Shown here one piece after another: positions 8,727-17,032 of a DNA stretch of 64,000 nucleotides (positions are counted from its first letter, which is position 1; each line of letters begins with the position of its first letter). Both the position numbers and the translations under genes were made by a program. The stretch is from an uncultured bacterium (GTDB taxonomy: Bacteria; Bacteroidota; Rhodothermia; Rhodothermales; Rubricoccaceae). The DNA lies in assembly GCA_947493945.1 (NCBI GenBank), contig CANLSR010000004.1, positions 62,001 through 126,000 on the forward strand, written 5' to 3'. The notes under the pieces were generated by a model. The model had not been told where the DNA came from and did no database searches. It saw nothing but the letters and a program-made list of their open reading frames with translations.

Positions 8727-8749
8727 CCGCTGGCGGTGACCGCCAGCGG
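8727..8749. repeat. Perfect palindrome with GCTGGCGG core
   Basis: CCGCTGGCGGT / ACCGCCAGCGG, 11-bp arms around a single central base, 50 nt after rpoD. It is a member of the recurrent intergenic hairpin family and may terminate rpoD transcription, although no T-run follows. Confidence 0.65.
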
Positions 8750-8790
8750 CAAAGCGGAGGGCGCGGGCACTGCCCCCGGCCGGGCCCCGT

Positions 8791-8798
8791 TACTTTTG
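8791..8798 (+). promoter_or_regulatory. Candidate -7 promoter box of the M13 peptidase gene (TACTTTTG)
   Basis: Exact TAnnTTTG match 32 nt before the ATG at 8831. No clear -33 element. Confidence 0.5.
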
Positions 8799-8830
8799 GG
8801 TCCCCCCTGTACGCCCTCCCCCCCCTATCT

Positions 8831-10858
8831 ATGCGACGACTGCTTCTCTCGGCCCTCGTGCTCGTGGCCGCGCCCGCGTTCGCCCAGGACGCCCTCGGCA
8901 TCGACACCGAGGCCATGGACCGCGAGGTCCGCCCCCAGGACGACCTGTTCCGCTACGTCAACGGCCACTGGCTCGAGACCACCCCGATCCCGGCCGACCG
9001 GTCCCGCTACGGCTCGTTCGACCTGCTCCGGGAGCGGTCCGAGGAGGACGTCCGCCGGGTGATCGAGGACGCCGCTGCCGGGCGCGTTGAGGACCCCGAC
9101 GCCCGCAAGATCGGCGACTACTACACGGCCTACATGGACTCGGCGCGCGTCGAGGCGCTGGGCATCGCGCCGCTCCAGCCCGACCTCGACCGGATCGACG
9201 CCGTGGGCTCGACCGACGACCTGGTCCGCTACTTTGCCGAGAACCGGCGCTCGTTCGGCCCCTCCCCGCTGGCGGGGTTCGTCGGGACCGACTCCAAAAA
9301 CTCCAACCGCAACGTGCTGACCCTGTGGCAGTCCGGGACCGGGCTCCCCGACCGGAGCTACTACCTGGAGGACCGCTTCGCCGACGCCCGCGCCGGCTAC
9401 CTCGGCTACATCGAGACGCTCTACGACCTGGCCGGGTGGCCCGACGGCGCCGCCGCGGCCCAGACGGTCCTGGACCTGGAGACCCAGCTGGCCCAGGCCC
9501 AGTGGACGCGGATCCAGCTCCGCGACCCCGAGGCCCGCTACAACCCGACGGCCACCGCCGACCTGGCGACGCTGTACCCGCGCCTCGGGCTGGCGGACAT
9601 GATGCGCACGATGGGCATCGAGACGCTGCCCGACACCGTGATCGTGGGCCAGCCGACCTACCTCGCGTCGCTCGACAGCCTGATGGCCGAGGTCCCGCTC
9701 GCCGACTGGAAAACCTACGCCAAGGCGCGGACGCTGAGCGAGGCCGCCGGCCTGCTCCCGGCCGCCTACGGCGCCGCCAACTTCGAGTTCTACGGCCGGA
9801 CGCTGAGCGGGCAGCAAGAGGACCGGCCGCGCTGGAAAAAGGCCGTCGGCGCCACGTCCGGCACGCTGGGTGAGTCCATCGGGCGGATCTACGTCGACCG
9901 CCACTACCCCCAGGCCGCCGCCGACCGGATGGCGGAGTTGATCGAGAACCTCCGCGAGGCCTTCCGCCAGTCGATCGACGACAACCCGTGGATGACCGAC
10001 GCCACCAAGGCCGAGGCCTCGGACAAGCTCGAGAACTACGTCTACAAGATCGGCTACCCCGACGAGTGGGAGGACTACTCCGGCATCGCCGTCTCGCCCA
10101 CCGACCTGGCCGGCAACGTCCGCGCCGCGGCGTCCTGGGCCGTCGACGACAACCTGGCGGACCTGGACCAGGCCCCGGACCGGACCGAGTGGGGCATGAC
10201 GCCCCAGACCGTCAACGCGTACTACAACCCGGCCTTCAACGAGATCGTGTTCCCGGCCGCCATCCTGCAGCCGCCGTTCTTCAACGTCGAGGCCGACGAC
10301 GCGGTCAACTACGGCGGCATCGGGGCCGTGATCGGCCACGAGTTCTCGCACGGCTTCGACGACTCGGGCAGCCAGTACGACGCCGCCGGCAACCTCCGCA
10401 ACTGGTGGACCGAGCGCGACCGCGCCGAGTTCGAGGCCCGCGCCGACCAGCTGGTGGCCCAGTACGACGCCTACGCGCCGTTCCCGGACGCCAACGTCCA
10501 GGGCCGCCTGACCCTGGGCGAGAACATCGGCGACCTGTCGGGGCTCACGATGGCCTACCGCGCCTACCGGATCGCCCTCGACGACGACGGCGACGGCGTG
10601 GTCTCGACCGACGAGGAGCCGCCGGTGATCGACGGGTTCACGGGCGACCAGCGGTTCTTCATGGGCTGGGCGCAGGTGTGGCGGATCATCAGCCGCGAGC
10701 CGGCCCTGCGCCAGCAGCTCCAGGTGGACTCCCACAGCCCGGGCGAGTACCGCGCCAACGGCCCGCTCGCGCACATCCCGGCCTTCTACACGGCCTTCGA
10801 CGTCCAGCCGGGCGACGACCTCTACCTCGCGCCCGAGGACCGGATCGTGCTCTGGTAG
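8831..10858 (+). CDS. M13 family zinc metallopeptidase (neprilysin/PepO-like)
   Basis: A 675-residue exported peptidase. The signal peptide ends at AFA-QD (about residue 18). The large N-terminal M13 domain starts with DLFRYVNGHWLETTPIP. The catalytic half has NAYYNP, the zinc site HEFSH (His503, Glu504, His507) and the third ligand in ENIGD (Glu564, Asp568). The C-terminus (PLAHIPAFYTAFDVQPGD) is typical of the family. All catalytic residues are present, so it should be active on peptides in the periplasm or outside. It is flanked by a promoter-like box and an intrinsic terminator and appears monocistronic. Confidence 0.95.
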   Translation: MRRLLLSALVLVAAPAFAQDALGIDTEAMDREVRPQDDLFRYVNGHWLETTPIPADRSRYGSFDLLRERSEEDVRRVIEDAAAGRVEDPDARKIGDYYTAYMDSARVEALGIAPLQPDLDRIDAVGSTDDLVRYFAENRRSFGPSPLAGFVGTDSKNSNRNVLTLWQSGTGLPDRSYYLEDRFADARAGYLGYIETLYDLAGWPDGAAAAQTVLDLETQLAQAQWTRIQLRDPEARYNPTATADLATLYPRLGLADMMRTMGIETLPDTVIVGQPTYLASLDSLMAEVPLADWKTYAKARTLSEAAGLLPAAYGAANFEFYGRTLSGQQEDRPRWKKAVGATSGTLGESIGRIYVDRHYPQAAADRMAELIENLREAFRQSIDDNPWMTDATKAEASDKLENYVYKIGYPDEWEDYSGIAVSPTDLAGNVRAAASWAVDDNLADLDQAPDRTEWGMTPQTVNAYYNPAFNEIVFPAAILQPPFFNVEADDAVNYGGIGAVIGHEFSHGFDDSGSQYDAAGNLRNWWTERDRAEFEARADQLVAQYDAYAPFPDANVQGRLTLGENIGDLSGLTMAYRAYRIALDDDGDGVVSTDEEPPVIDGFTGDQRFFMGWAQVWRIISREPALRQQLQVDSHSPGEYRANGPLAHIPAFYTAFDVQPGDDLYLAPEDRIVLW

Positions 10859-10912
10859 CCGCCCGCTGGCGGCGGCCGTCGCCGGGCCTTTCCCGGTGCC
10901 GCAGATAGACAG

Positions 10913-10952
10913 GCCGAGGCCGTCCGCTAGCCGGGCGGCCTCGGCGTTTTTT
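10913..10952 (+). terminator. Rho-independent terminator of the M13 peptidase gene
   Basis: Perfect 10-bp stem GCCGAGGCCG / CGGCCTCGGC (10913-10922 with 10936-10945), 13-nt loop, then G and six T (10947-10952). Confidence 0.85.
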
Positions 10953-11119
10953 GGGGCCGCCCGCTGGCGGGAGCCGTCGGGAGGGCGCGCCGCCCGGCCC
11001 GGTCGCGCTGGGCCCCCGCGGCGACGGCCAGGGCCGCCCGACCTGAGGCCCGGCGAGCGCGCGCGGACGGCCGCCGGGCAGCGCGCTCGTAGGGCCTCGG
11101 ATCTGGGAGCGCCGGGAGT

Positions 11120-11127
11120 TAGGTTGC
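11120..11127 (+). promoter_or_regulatory. Candidate -7 promoter box (TAGGTTGC)
   Basis: TAnnTT-type box 30 nt before the ATG of the DUF2911 gene; differs from TAnnTTTG at the last two positions. Confidence 0.35.
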
Positions 11128-11157
11128 AGCCCTTCCGGCTCTGACTTCCCCCACCCC

Positions 11158-11784
11158 ATGACCCGCTTTCTGCTCCCGCTCCTCGGCGTGTTCGTTGCCG
11201 CCTCCGCCTGCGCCCAGGACATGGACCACTCCGGCGCGGACCCCGAGGGCACGATGGCCCCGATGCGCTCCACCGAGGAGGCCCGCGTCAGCCCCAACGC
11301 CGGCGTCATGACCACCGTGGGCACGACCAACGTCATGGTCCACTACGGCCGGCCCAGCCTGCGTGGCCGCGAGGCGTTCGGGCCGGGCTCGGAGCTGGCG
11401 CCGCGCGACTCGGTCTGGCGCACCGGCGCCAACGAGGCCCCCACCTTCACCGCCTCCGCCGACCTGAGGGTCGAGGGCCAGGTGCTCCCCGCCGGCACCT
11501 ACGGCCTGTTCACCATCCCCGGCGACGAGTGGGCGGTGATCTTTAGCCAGAACCCCCGCCAGTGGGGCGCCTTCCGCTACGCCGAGGCCGAGGACCAGCT
11601 CCGCGTGACCGTCGAGCCGCTCGCGGGCGCCCCGATGCAAGAGCAGTTCGAGATCCGCTTCGAGGACGTGAACGAGGAGGAGGCCACCATGGTCTTGCAC
11701 TGGGGCACCACCGGCGTGCCGGTCGTGATCGCCGAGGCGGCCGGCACGGACGGGGACCAGGAGATGGACGAGGGCGACCTGTAG
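11158..11784 (+). CDS. DUF2911 domain protein, exported
   Basis: A 208-residue secreted protein with a short signal peptide ending near ACAQD. The body matches DUF2911: a VHYGRPSLRGREAFG core (about 60-75), then VWRTGANEAPTF and LPAGTYGLFTIPG, then a strand-rich C-terminal half with WAVIFSQNPRQWG. DUF2911 proteins are widespread in Bacteroidota and have no established function. It has its own promoter-like box and sits convergent with the aldo/keto reductase, only 15 nt away. A Met/Asp/Glu-rich tail ends the protein. Confidence 0.85.
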   Translation: MTRFLLPLLGVFVAASACAQDMDHSGADPEGTMAPMRSTEEARVSPNAGVMTTVGTTNVMVHYGRPSLRGREAFGPGSELAPRDSVWRTGANEAPTFTASADLRVEGQVLPAGTYGLFTIPGDEWAVIFSQNPRQWGAFRYAEAEDQLRVTVEPLAGAPMQEQFEIRFEDVNEEEATMVLHWGTTGVPVVIAEAAGTDGDQEMDEGDL

Positions 11785-11799
11785 GCGCCGGCTCGGCCG

Positions 11800-12618
11800 C
11801 TAGGCGTCCCAGTCGGGCGCGAAGTCCGGGTCCACCAGCCGGCGGTCTTTGGGGAGGGCGTCCAGCCGGGCGCGCTCCTCGTCTGTGAGCGCGAGGTCGG
11901 CGGCGGCCAGGTTCGAGGCCCGGTGCTCGGCCGACGACGCCTTGGGGATGGCGACCACGCGGTCCTGGCCCAAGAGCCACGCCAGCGCCACCTGGGCCGG
12001 GCCGGCGCCGTGGGCGTCCGCGATCTCCCGGACGGTCTCGTTCTGGAGCACCTCGCCCTGAGCCAGCGGGCTGTACGCCGTCAGCACCATGCCGCGCTGG
12101 CGGACGAGGTCGGCGAGGCGGTCCTGGCCCAAGAGCGGGTGGTACTCGACCTGGTCGGTCGCCAGCGCCGGGTCGATCTCCAGCGCCCGGCGCAGCATCC
12201 CAGCCGGGAAGTTGCTCACGCCCACCAGCCGCGTTTTGCCCGCCTCGCGGACGCGGCCGAGCGCGCCCAGCGTCTCCGCCAGCGGCACGTCGGGGGTGGG
12301 CCAGTGGACCAGGAGCAGGTCCACGTAGTCCGTCCCGAGCTTCCGCAGGCTCTCGTCGACCGACGCCGCCAGCGCGTCGGGGGCGAGCGCGTCGCGCCAC
12401 ACCTTGGTGGTCAAGAACACGTCGGCGCGCGGGACGCCCGAGGCCGCCAGCCCGGCGCCGACCTCGGCCTCGTTCTCGTACACTTGGGCGGTGTCGATGT
12501 GGCGGTAGCCCAGCGCGAGCGCCTGCTCGACGCCGTCGCGGGCGTCGTCGCCGCGCATCTGCCAGGTGCCGAACCCGAGCGCGGGGATGGACACGTCTTG
12601 AACGTCGTAGTGAGTCAT
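11800..12618 (-). CDS. Aldo/keto reductase
   Basis: A 272-residue NADPH-dependent carbonyl reductase of the AKR superfamily, 2,5-diketogluconate reductase-like. The catalytic tetrad segments are visible: YRHIDTAQVYENE (Asp and Tyr), LTTKVW (Lys) and LLLVHWP (His). The NADPH-binding end carries AIPKASSAEHRASNL. The start at 12618 is preceded by a C/T-rich leader, as elsewhere in the window; the longer frame to 12906 is an unlikely extension. It is a stand-alone gene. The substrate cannot be inferred. Confidence 0.93.
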   Translation of the reverse strand: MTHYDVQDVSIPALGFGTWQMRGDDARDGVEQALALGYRHIDTAQVYENEAEVGAGLAASGVPRADVFLTTKVWRDALAPDALAASVDESLRKLGTDYVDLLLVHWPTPDVPLAETLGALGRVREAGKTRLVGVSNFPAGMLRRALEIDPALATDQVEYHPLLGQDRLADLVRQRGMVLTAYSPLAQGEVLQNETVREIADAHGAGPAQVALAWLLGQDRVVAIPKASSAEHRASNLAAADLALTDEERARLDALPKDRRLVDPDFAPDWDA

Positions 12619-12724
12619 GGGAGAGGGTAGAGGAGAGGGGACGCCGATCACGCCTCGCTGACGCCCGAAGTTCTGCGTCTGTGCGGCCGAGCATCCGTAG
12701 CCTCTGACTTTACCCGCCGATGCC

Positions 12725-12922
12725 GTGACTCCGTCCCTCGCGCGTCCCGTGTGGCCGCTCCTCGCGTTCGGAGCCTTCGCGACCCTCGTCGTTCTCGCGG
12801 CCCTGTTTGCCGTCGTCCCCGCCCTGGCGACGGTGCCCAATCCGGCGGTTCTGGCATCGGCACTCGTGGCGGACTTTGTGGTGCGGAGATCTCTGAAGTC
12901 ACGCAAGGGTCATCGCCTGTGA
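12725..12922 (+). CDS. Possible small membrane protein
   Basis: A 65-residue open frame from a GTG, with a hydrophobic stretch of about 25 residues (PLLAFGAFATLVVLAALFAV) followed by a second weaker one and a basic tail (RRSLKSRKGHRL). This fits a one- or two-span inner-membrane protein with cytoplasmic positive end. There is no homology evidence, and its existence rests on the hydrophobic pattern and the lack of a competing gene. Confidence 0.35.
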   Translation: MTPSLARPVWPLLAFGAFATLVVLAALFAVVPALATVPNPAVLASALVADFVVRRSLKSRKGHRL

Positions 12923-12977
12923 GGAACGACGCTGCGCAAACCCGGTACCCACGTCCCCCTATCTCCCTACCCCTCCA

Positions 12978-13469
12978 ATGTCCAAGATCACCGACCTCCG
13001 CGGCCTCTTCCTCCACGGCCTCAAAGACCTCTACTACGCCGAGAAGCAGTCCAAGAAGATGCTCTCGACCATGGCCGACAAGGCCTCGAACAGCGAGCTC
13101 AAGTCGCAGCTCAAGGAGCACGGCGACCACTCCCAGACCCACATCGACCGCTTGGACCAGGTGTTCGAGATGATCGGCGAGAAGGCCGAGGGCGTGACGT
13201 GCGAGGCCATGGACGGCATCCTGAAGGAGGCCAAGCACCTGATGGACGAGGTCGAGGACGCCGAGACCCGGGACGCGGCCATCGTGTTCTCGGCCCAGGC
13301 CATCGACCACTACGAGATCACCCGCTACGGCAGCCTGGCCACGTTCGCCGAGCGCCTGGGCCACCAGGACGCCGCCGACCTGCTGGCGGACTCGCTGGGA
13401 GAGGAGGAGGACGCCGACGAGCGGCTCTCGATGCTGGCGGAGGACACGCTGAACAAGGACGCGATGTAG
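12978..13469 (+). CDS. Ferritin-like YciE/DUF892 family protein
   Basis: A 163-residue four-helix protein of the YciE family (DUF892, PF05974), cytoplasmic and stress-related in other bacteria. The opening LRGLFLHGLKDLYYAEKQ (about 6-23) is diagnostic. Helix-borne Glu/His residues in EHGDHSQTH and FSAQAIDHYEITRYGSL provide a ferritin-like di-metal site. Length is normal. It is preceded by a pyrimidine-rich leader and closed by a strong terminator, so it forms a single-gene unit. Confidence 0.9.
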   Translation: MSKITDLRGLFLHGLKDLYYAEKQSKKMLSTMADKASNSELKSQLKEHGDHSQTHIDRLDQVFEMIGEKAEGVTCEAMDGILKEAKHLMDEVEDAETRDAAIVFSAQAIDHYEITRYGSLATFAERLGHQDAADLLADSLGEEEDADERLSMLAEDTLNKDAM

Positions 13470-13496
13470 GTCGCCCAGCGCGGCTTATAGCCCGTC

Positions 13497-13536
13497 CCGC
13501 GCCCCGCCTCCACGCCGGAGGTGGGGCGCGGCTTTT
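13497..13536 (+). terminator. Rho-independent terminator of the YciE-like gene
   Basis: 15-bp stem (13497-13511 with 13517-13531, one G-T pair), 5-nt loop, then C and four T. It starts 28 nt after the stop codon. Confidence 0.85.
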
Positions 13537-13612
13537 CCGCCCCGCTGGCGGCCGGCGCGCGCGGGGCTCTGGACGAGGAACGGCCCGACTCCCGGTCCGT
13601 CGGCCGTCGTTC

Positions 13613-16600
13613 CTAGAACGGGACGGCGGCCTGGATGCGGTAGTACAGGTCGGCGTCGCCGAACTCGAAGGCGCCGTCGGCGACCTCGCCGAGCCGGCTG
13701 GCCGGCACCGCCAGCCCCACGGCGTGGCGGATCTCGAAGCCGCCCACGCTGAGCACGTTCGCCAGCTCGGCGCCGACGCCCACGCGCCGCGCGGCGCCGT
13801 CCAGGCTGGAGCCGGTCCAGACCAGCCCGCCGTCGGCGAACAGGACCGGCGCGACGGGGCCCAAGCGGGCCAAGCCCAAGAGCGAGGTCTGGAGGTCGAA
13901 CAGGATCGGGAGCCGGTACTCGGCCGACCCGAACAGCGCGCGCGTGCCGACGGCGTAGCTGCGGTAGCCGCGCACGCGCTCGGCGTCGTCCAGCGTCAGG
14001 CTGCCGATAAACGGGACTTGGACGTCGACGTCGTCGAAGCGCGCCAGCCCGACGTAGTCCTGGGCCAGCGTCTCGCCAAAGGTGGCCGTCGCGCGGCCCT
14101 TGACGAAGAGCCGCCCGCCGAACAGCGACGGCGAGACCCAGTAGCCCAGCGCGTCCGGCCGCACGAATGTGTCGCCGCCCAGCGCCGGCACGCCCACCGT
14201 GACGCGCGCGCGCAGGCCCGTCCCGTCGAGCGGCGTGATGACGTTCCAGCGGTAGGGCCGCTGGAACTTGTAGGCGGCCCCGACCTGAACGTCGAACCGC
14301 GTGCCGGCCTCTGGAGTGCCCAGGCCGGTGTCTTCGAGGTCGTCGAAGCGGTCGAGCGCCAGCGGCTCGGCGTAGGCGTAGCGCAGCCGCGCGGCGACGG
14401 CGGTGGTGGTGTAGGGCCGGTCGATCAGGTCGAGCGGCAGGTCGGCCGCGACGTCCCCGCCGGTCAGGTCCTCGACCAGGATGCTGGAGCCGTAGAAGCT
14501 CGACGGCGACGGGAAGCGGTAGCCCGTCAGCGTGATCGTCGGCGCCAGCTGGCGGTTGACGTAGCTCAGCAACAGGAACGACTTGTCGAGCGGACGGGTG
14601 ACCGACACGCCGGCCAGCACCGCCAGCTGGTGCTTGCCGAGCGGCTCCATGAACAGCGAGTTGGCGAACACGCCCCAGTCGTCGTCGCCGGTGAACAGCT
14701 TGCCGTCCTCGCCGGGGTCGCCGTACGGGAGGCCGAGCGTGATCGCGTGGGTGACGTTGCGGAGCGAGTTGTAGCCGCGCCGCTGGCGGATCAGGCCGGG
14801 CCCGGGCTCGATGCGGTCGGGGACGGTGACCGGCGGCCGGTGCGTGGTCCAGGCCGCGTAGGCCGGCGGCACGGTCACTGAGTCGGGCGCGACCGTCGGT
14901 CGCCGGGCGGCGTCGACCACGAACACGCGGTCGCGGCGCTTGGTCTCGGTCGAGACCAGCACCAGCCGCCCGGCCGGGTGGAGCGAGTCCGGCGGCAGCC
15001 AGTCGTGGACCGTCGCGCCGTCGTAGAGGAACGTGACGCGGGATTCGGGGCTCGGCGGAGGGGGCCCGCCGAGCGGTCCGGCGTTGCCGCTGGCGGTGGG
15101 CGTCGACGGGTCGAGGCTCGCCGCCAGGCCCGCGGAAGCCGTGATCGTAGGGTCCCGCATCCCAAGTCCCACGCCCCGCATCCCACCCACGAACACGTTG
15201 GGCGCGCGGTCGCGGAGCGAGGTCCAGGCCAGCGAGTCGCCGGCGGCGTTCCAGACCGGCGCCCGGTCGTCGCGCTCCCACGCCGCCCCGCCGGCGCCGG
15301 TCGCCAGTCGCTCGACCGCGCCGCTGGCGACGTCGACGGTGGCGAGGTCGCGCACGCCGTCGGGGTCGAACACGGCGAAGGCGACGCGCTGGCCGTCGGG
15401 GCTCCAGCGCGCCGTCGTGATCTGGGTCTCGCCGGAGAACCTCGTCAGCGCCCGCTCGGCGCCGCCCGCCAGGTCCAGCACGAACACGTTGGCCGTCTCG
15501 CCGTCCACGCCGACGAACGCCAGCCGCTGGCCGTCGGGCGCGAACGACGGCGAGACGGCGCGGCGGTCCGTCGTCAGCCGGCGGAGACCTCCGCCCAGCG
15601 CGTCCACCAGGTAGAGGTCGTTGACGAGCGAGCCGTAGCGCCCGCGGCGCGTCCGCGCGAACGCGATCCGGGTCCCGTCGGGGCTCCACGAGACCGGCCC
15701 GGTGATGGCGCCCTCGGCGACGATGCGCAGGTCGCGGGCTGCCGTCGAGTCGGCGCCGGGGTTGGAGACCGTGATGAGGCGCCGCACCGGCCGCGTCAGG
15801 CTCGGCAGCACGACGGCCGCCACGCGCGACGTGTCGGGGCTGAACGCGACGTCGTAGACCACCTGGCCCGGGAGCGAGAACGGCTCGACGCCGAGCGAGT
15901 CCAGCCGCTCCATCTGGCCCGCCTGGGTGTTGTAGTACACGTTGACGTGCTTCCGCCACTCCTCGTTAAAGTCGCGGTACGGCACCCCGACGACCGAGCG
16001 GAAGGCCGACTGGAAGTCGTGGACCTCGCCCAGCCCGAACAGCGCGGGGCGGCGGTGGGCCAGGATCTGAGCGATCGTCGAGTCGCCGCGTGTCTGGGCC
16101 AGGTACCGCACCTGGCTGTTGCCGACGGCGTACTTGAGGCGCCCGTTCTGGGGGCTCGTGCCGTCGTCGTAGTTGAGGCGGTCCTCGAAGGTGGCCGTCC
16201 TCAGCCAGCGGTCGCCGCGCTGGGCGTCCCAGCGCTCGGTCTCGTACTGCGCCAGCCCCTCGGCCCAGAAGCTGGGCAGCGGGTCGCCGAAAAACACGCC
16301 CAGCAGCCCCAGGTTGGAGCGGACGGCGCGGTAGTGGATGAGGTGCCCGATCTCGTGCGCCAGCACCTTGCGCAGCCACTTGACGTCGCCGGTCCAGATC
16401 TCGGCCACGTCGTTGACGTGGACCCAGATGGTCGAGAAGCCGCTCGGCCCGACGTTGTAGGCCAGCCCGTTGGCGATCTCGTCCTCGTCGGAGAGATAGA
16501 TCCGGATCGGATCGTCAAAGCTCAGCGCGGTAGAATCGGCGCTGAGGTTGACCGTCAGCGCGTCGTAGGCCTCCTCGGCCACGGCCGCCGCCTGGGCCTC

Positions 16601-16795
16601 GATGCCCGCCAGCCGGGCCGGGTAGATGATCTCGAAGTGCTCCGTCGTGGCCACCTGCCAGTCGATCTCGGGGTGGTTGCGGCCGTTGAAGGCGTTGAAC
16701 CCGATCTGGGCCGCGGCCGTCCCGCTGGCGGCGAGCGCGAGCAGCGCGACGAGAACGGCCGCCAGCGAGAGGCGGGGGGGCAGCGGTCGAGGCAT
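13613..16795 (-). CDS. Outer-membrane protein with gluzincin, TolB-like propeller and BamA-like barrel
   Basis: A 1060-residue exported protein joining three modules. After a signal peptide (about residues 1-30), a peptidase-like domain carries a zinc motif LAHEIGHLIH (about 150-160) and the downstream helix FWAEGLAQYE (about 178-187), giving the third ligand, as in gluzincins. Residues about 310-600 hold repeated PDG blades (WSPDGTRIAFA, FAPDGQRLAFVG, WSPDGQRVAFA), a TolB/PD40 beta-propeller. The last 400 residues are strand-rich and end in QAAVPF, typical of a BamA/surface-antigen outer-membrane barrel. Similar fusions occur in Bacteroidota; the role is unknown. The start at 16795 begins the signal peptide. 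A TACCTTCC box lies 20 nt upstream. Confidence 0.85.
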   Translation of the reverse strand: MPRPLPPRLSLAAVLVALLALAASGTAAAQIGFNAFNGRNHPEIDWQVATTEHFEIIYPARLAGIEAQAAAVAEEAYDALTVNLSADSTALSFDDPIRIYLSDEDEIANGLAYNVGPSGFSTIWVHVNDVAEIWTGDVKWLRKVLAHEIGHLIHYRAVRSNLGLLGVFFGDPLPSFWAEGLAQYETERWDAQRGDRWLRTATFEDRLNYDDGTSPQNGRLKYAVGNSQVRYLAQTRGDSTIAQILAHRRPALFGLGEVHDFQSAFRSVVGVPYRDFNEEWRKHVNVYYNTQAGQMERLDSLGVEPFSLPGQVVYDVAFSPDTSRVAAVVLPSLTRPVRRLITVSNPGADSTAARDLRIVAEGAITGPVSWSPDGTRIAFARTRRGRYGSLVNDLYLVDALGGGLRRLTTDRRAVSPSFAPDGQRLAFVGVDGETANVFVLDLAGGAERALTRFSGETQITTARWSPDGQRVAFAVFDPDGVRDLATVDVASGAVERLATGAGGAAWERDDRAPVWNAAGDSLAWTSLRDRAPNVFVGGMRGVGLGMRDPTITASAGLAASLDPSTPTASGNAGPLGGPPPPSPESRVTFLYDGATVHDWLPPDSLHPAGRLVLVSTETKRRDRVFVVDAARRPTVAPDSVTVPPAYAAWTTHRPPVTVPDRIEPGPGLIRQRRGYNSLRNVTHAITLGLPYGDPGEDGKLFTGDDDWGVFANSLFMEPLGKHQLAVLAGVSVTRPLDKSFLLLSYVNRQLAPTITLTGYRFPSPSSFYGSSILVEDLTGGDVAADLPLDLIDRPYTTTAVAARLRYAYAEPLALDRFDDLEDTGLGTPEAGTRFDVQVGAAYKFQRPYRWNVITPLDGTGLRARVTVGVPALGGDTFVRPDALGYWVSPSLFGGRLFVKGRATATFGETLAQDYVGLARFDDVDVQVPFIGSLTLDDAERVRGYRSYAVGTRALFGSAEYRLPILFDLQTSLLGLARLGPVAPVLFADGGLVWTGSSLDGAARRVGVGAELANVLSVGGFEIRHAVGLAVPASRLGEVADGAFEFGDADLYYRIQAAVPF

Positions 16796-16815
16796 CGGGC
16801 GTCCGGGGGGCGGGC

Positions 16816-16823
16816 GGAAGGTA
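16816..16823 (-). promoter_or_regulatory. Candidate -7 promoter box (TACCTTCC)
   Basis: TAnnTT-type box on the minus strand, 20 nt before the ATG of the outer-membrane protein gene. Weak match to TAnnTTTG at the 3' end. Confidence 0.3.
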
Positions 16824-16980
16824 GGCCGCGCAGGCGGGGCCGGGAACGGGTCGCGGTGCGGCGCCGGCCGCGTTCTACCCCAGACGTTCCGTGCCGGGGG
16901 CGTATTGCAACCCGACCCCAAGCGCCACGGCACCCGCCGCTGGCGATGCCGGCCGCCAGCGGGACGGCCGAAACGGACGA

Positions 16981-17008
16981 GCCCTCCGGTCCGCTCTGGC
17001 CGGAGGGC
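16981..17008 (-). terminator. Hairpin after dnaN, probable terminator
   Basis: Perfect 9-bp stem GCCCTCCGG / CCGGAGGGC with a 10-nt loop, 24 nt beyond the dnaN stop. The minus-strand tail has only a short broken T-run, so termination efficiency is uncertain. Confidence 0.55.
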
Positions 17009-17032
17009 TCCGAGACCTGTCGGCGCGCGGCG

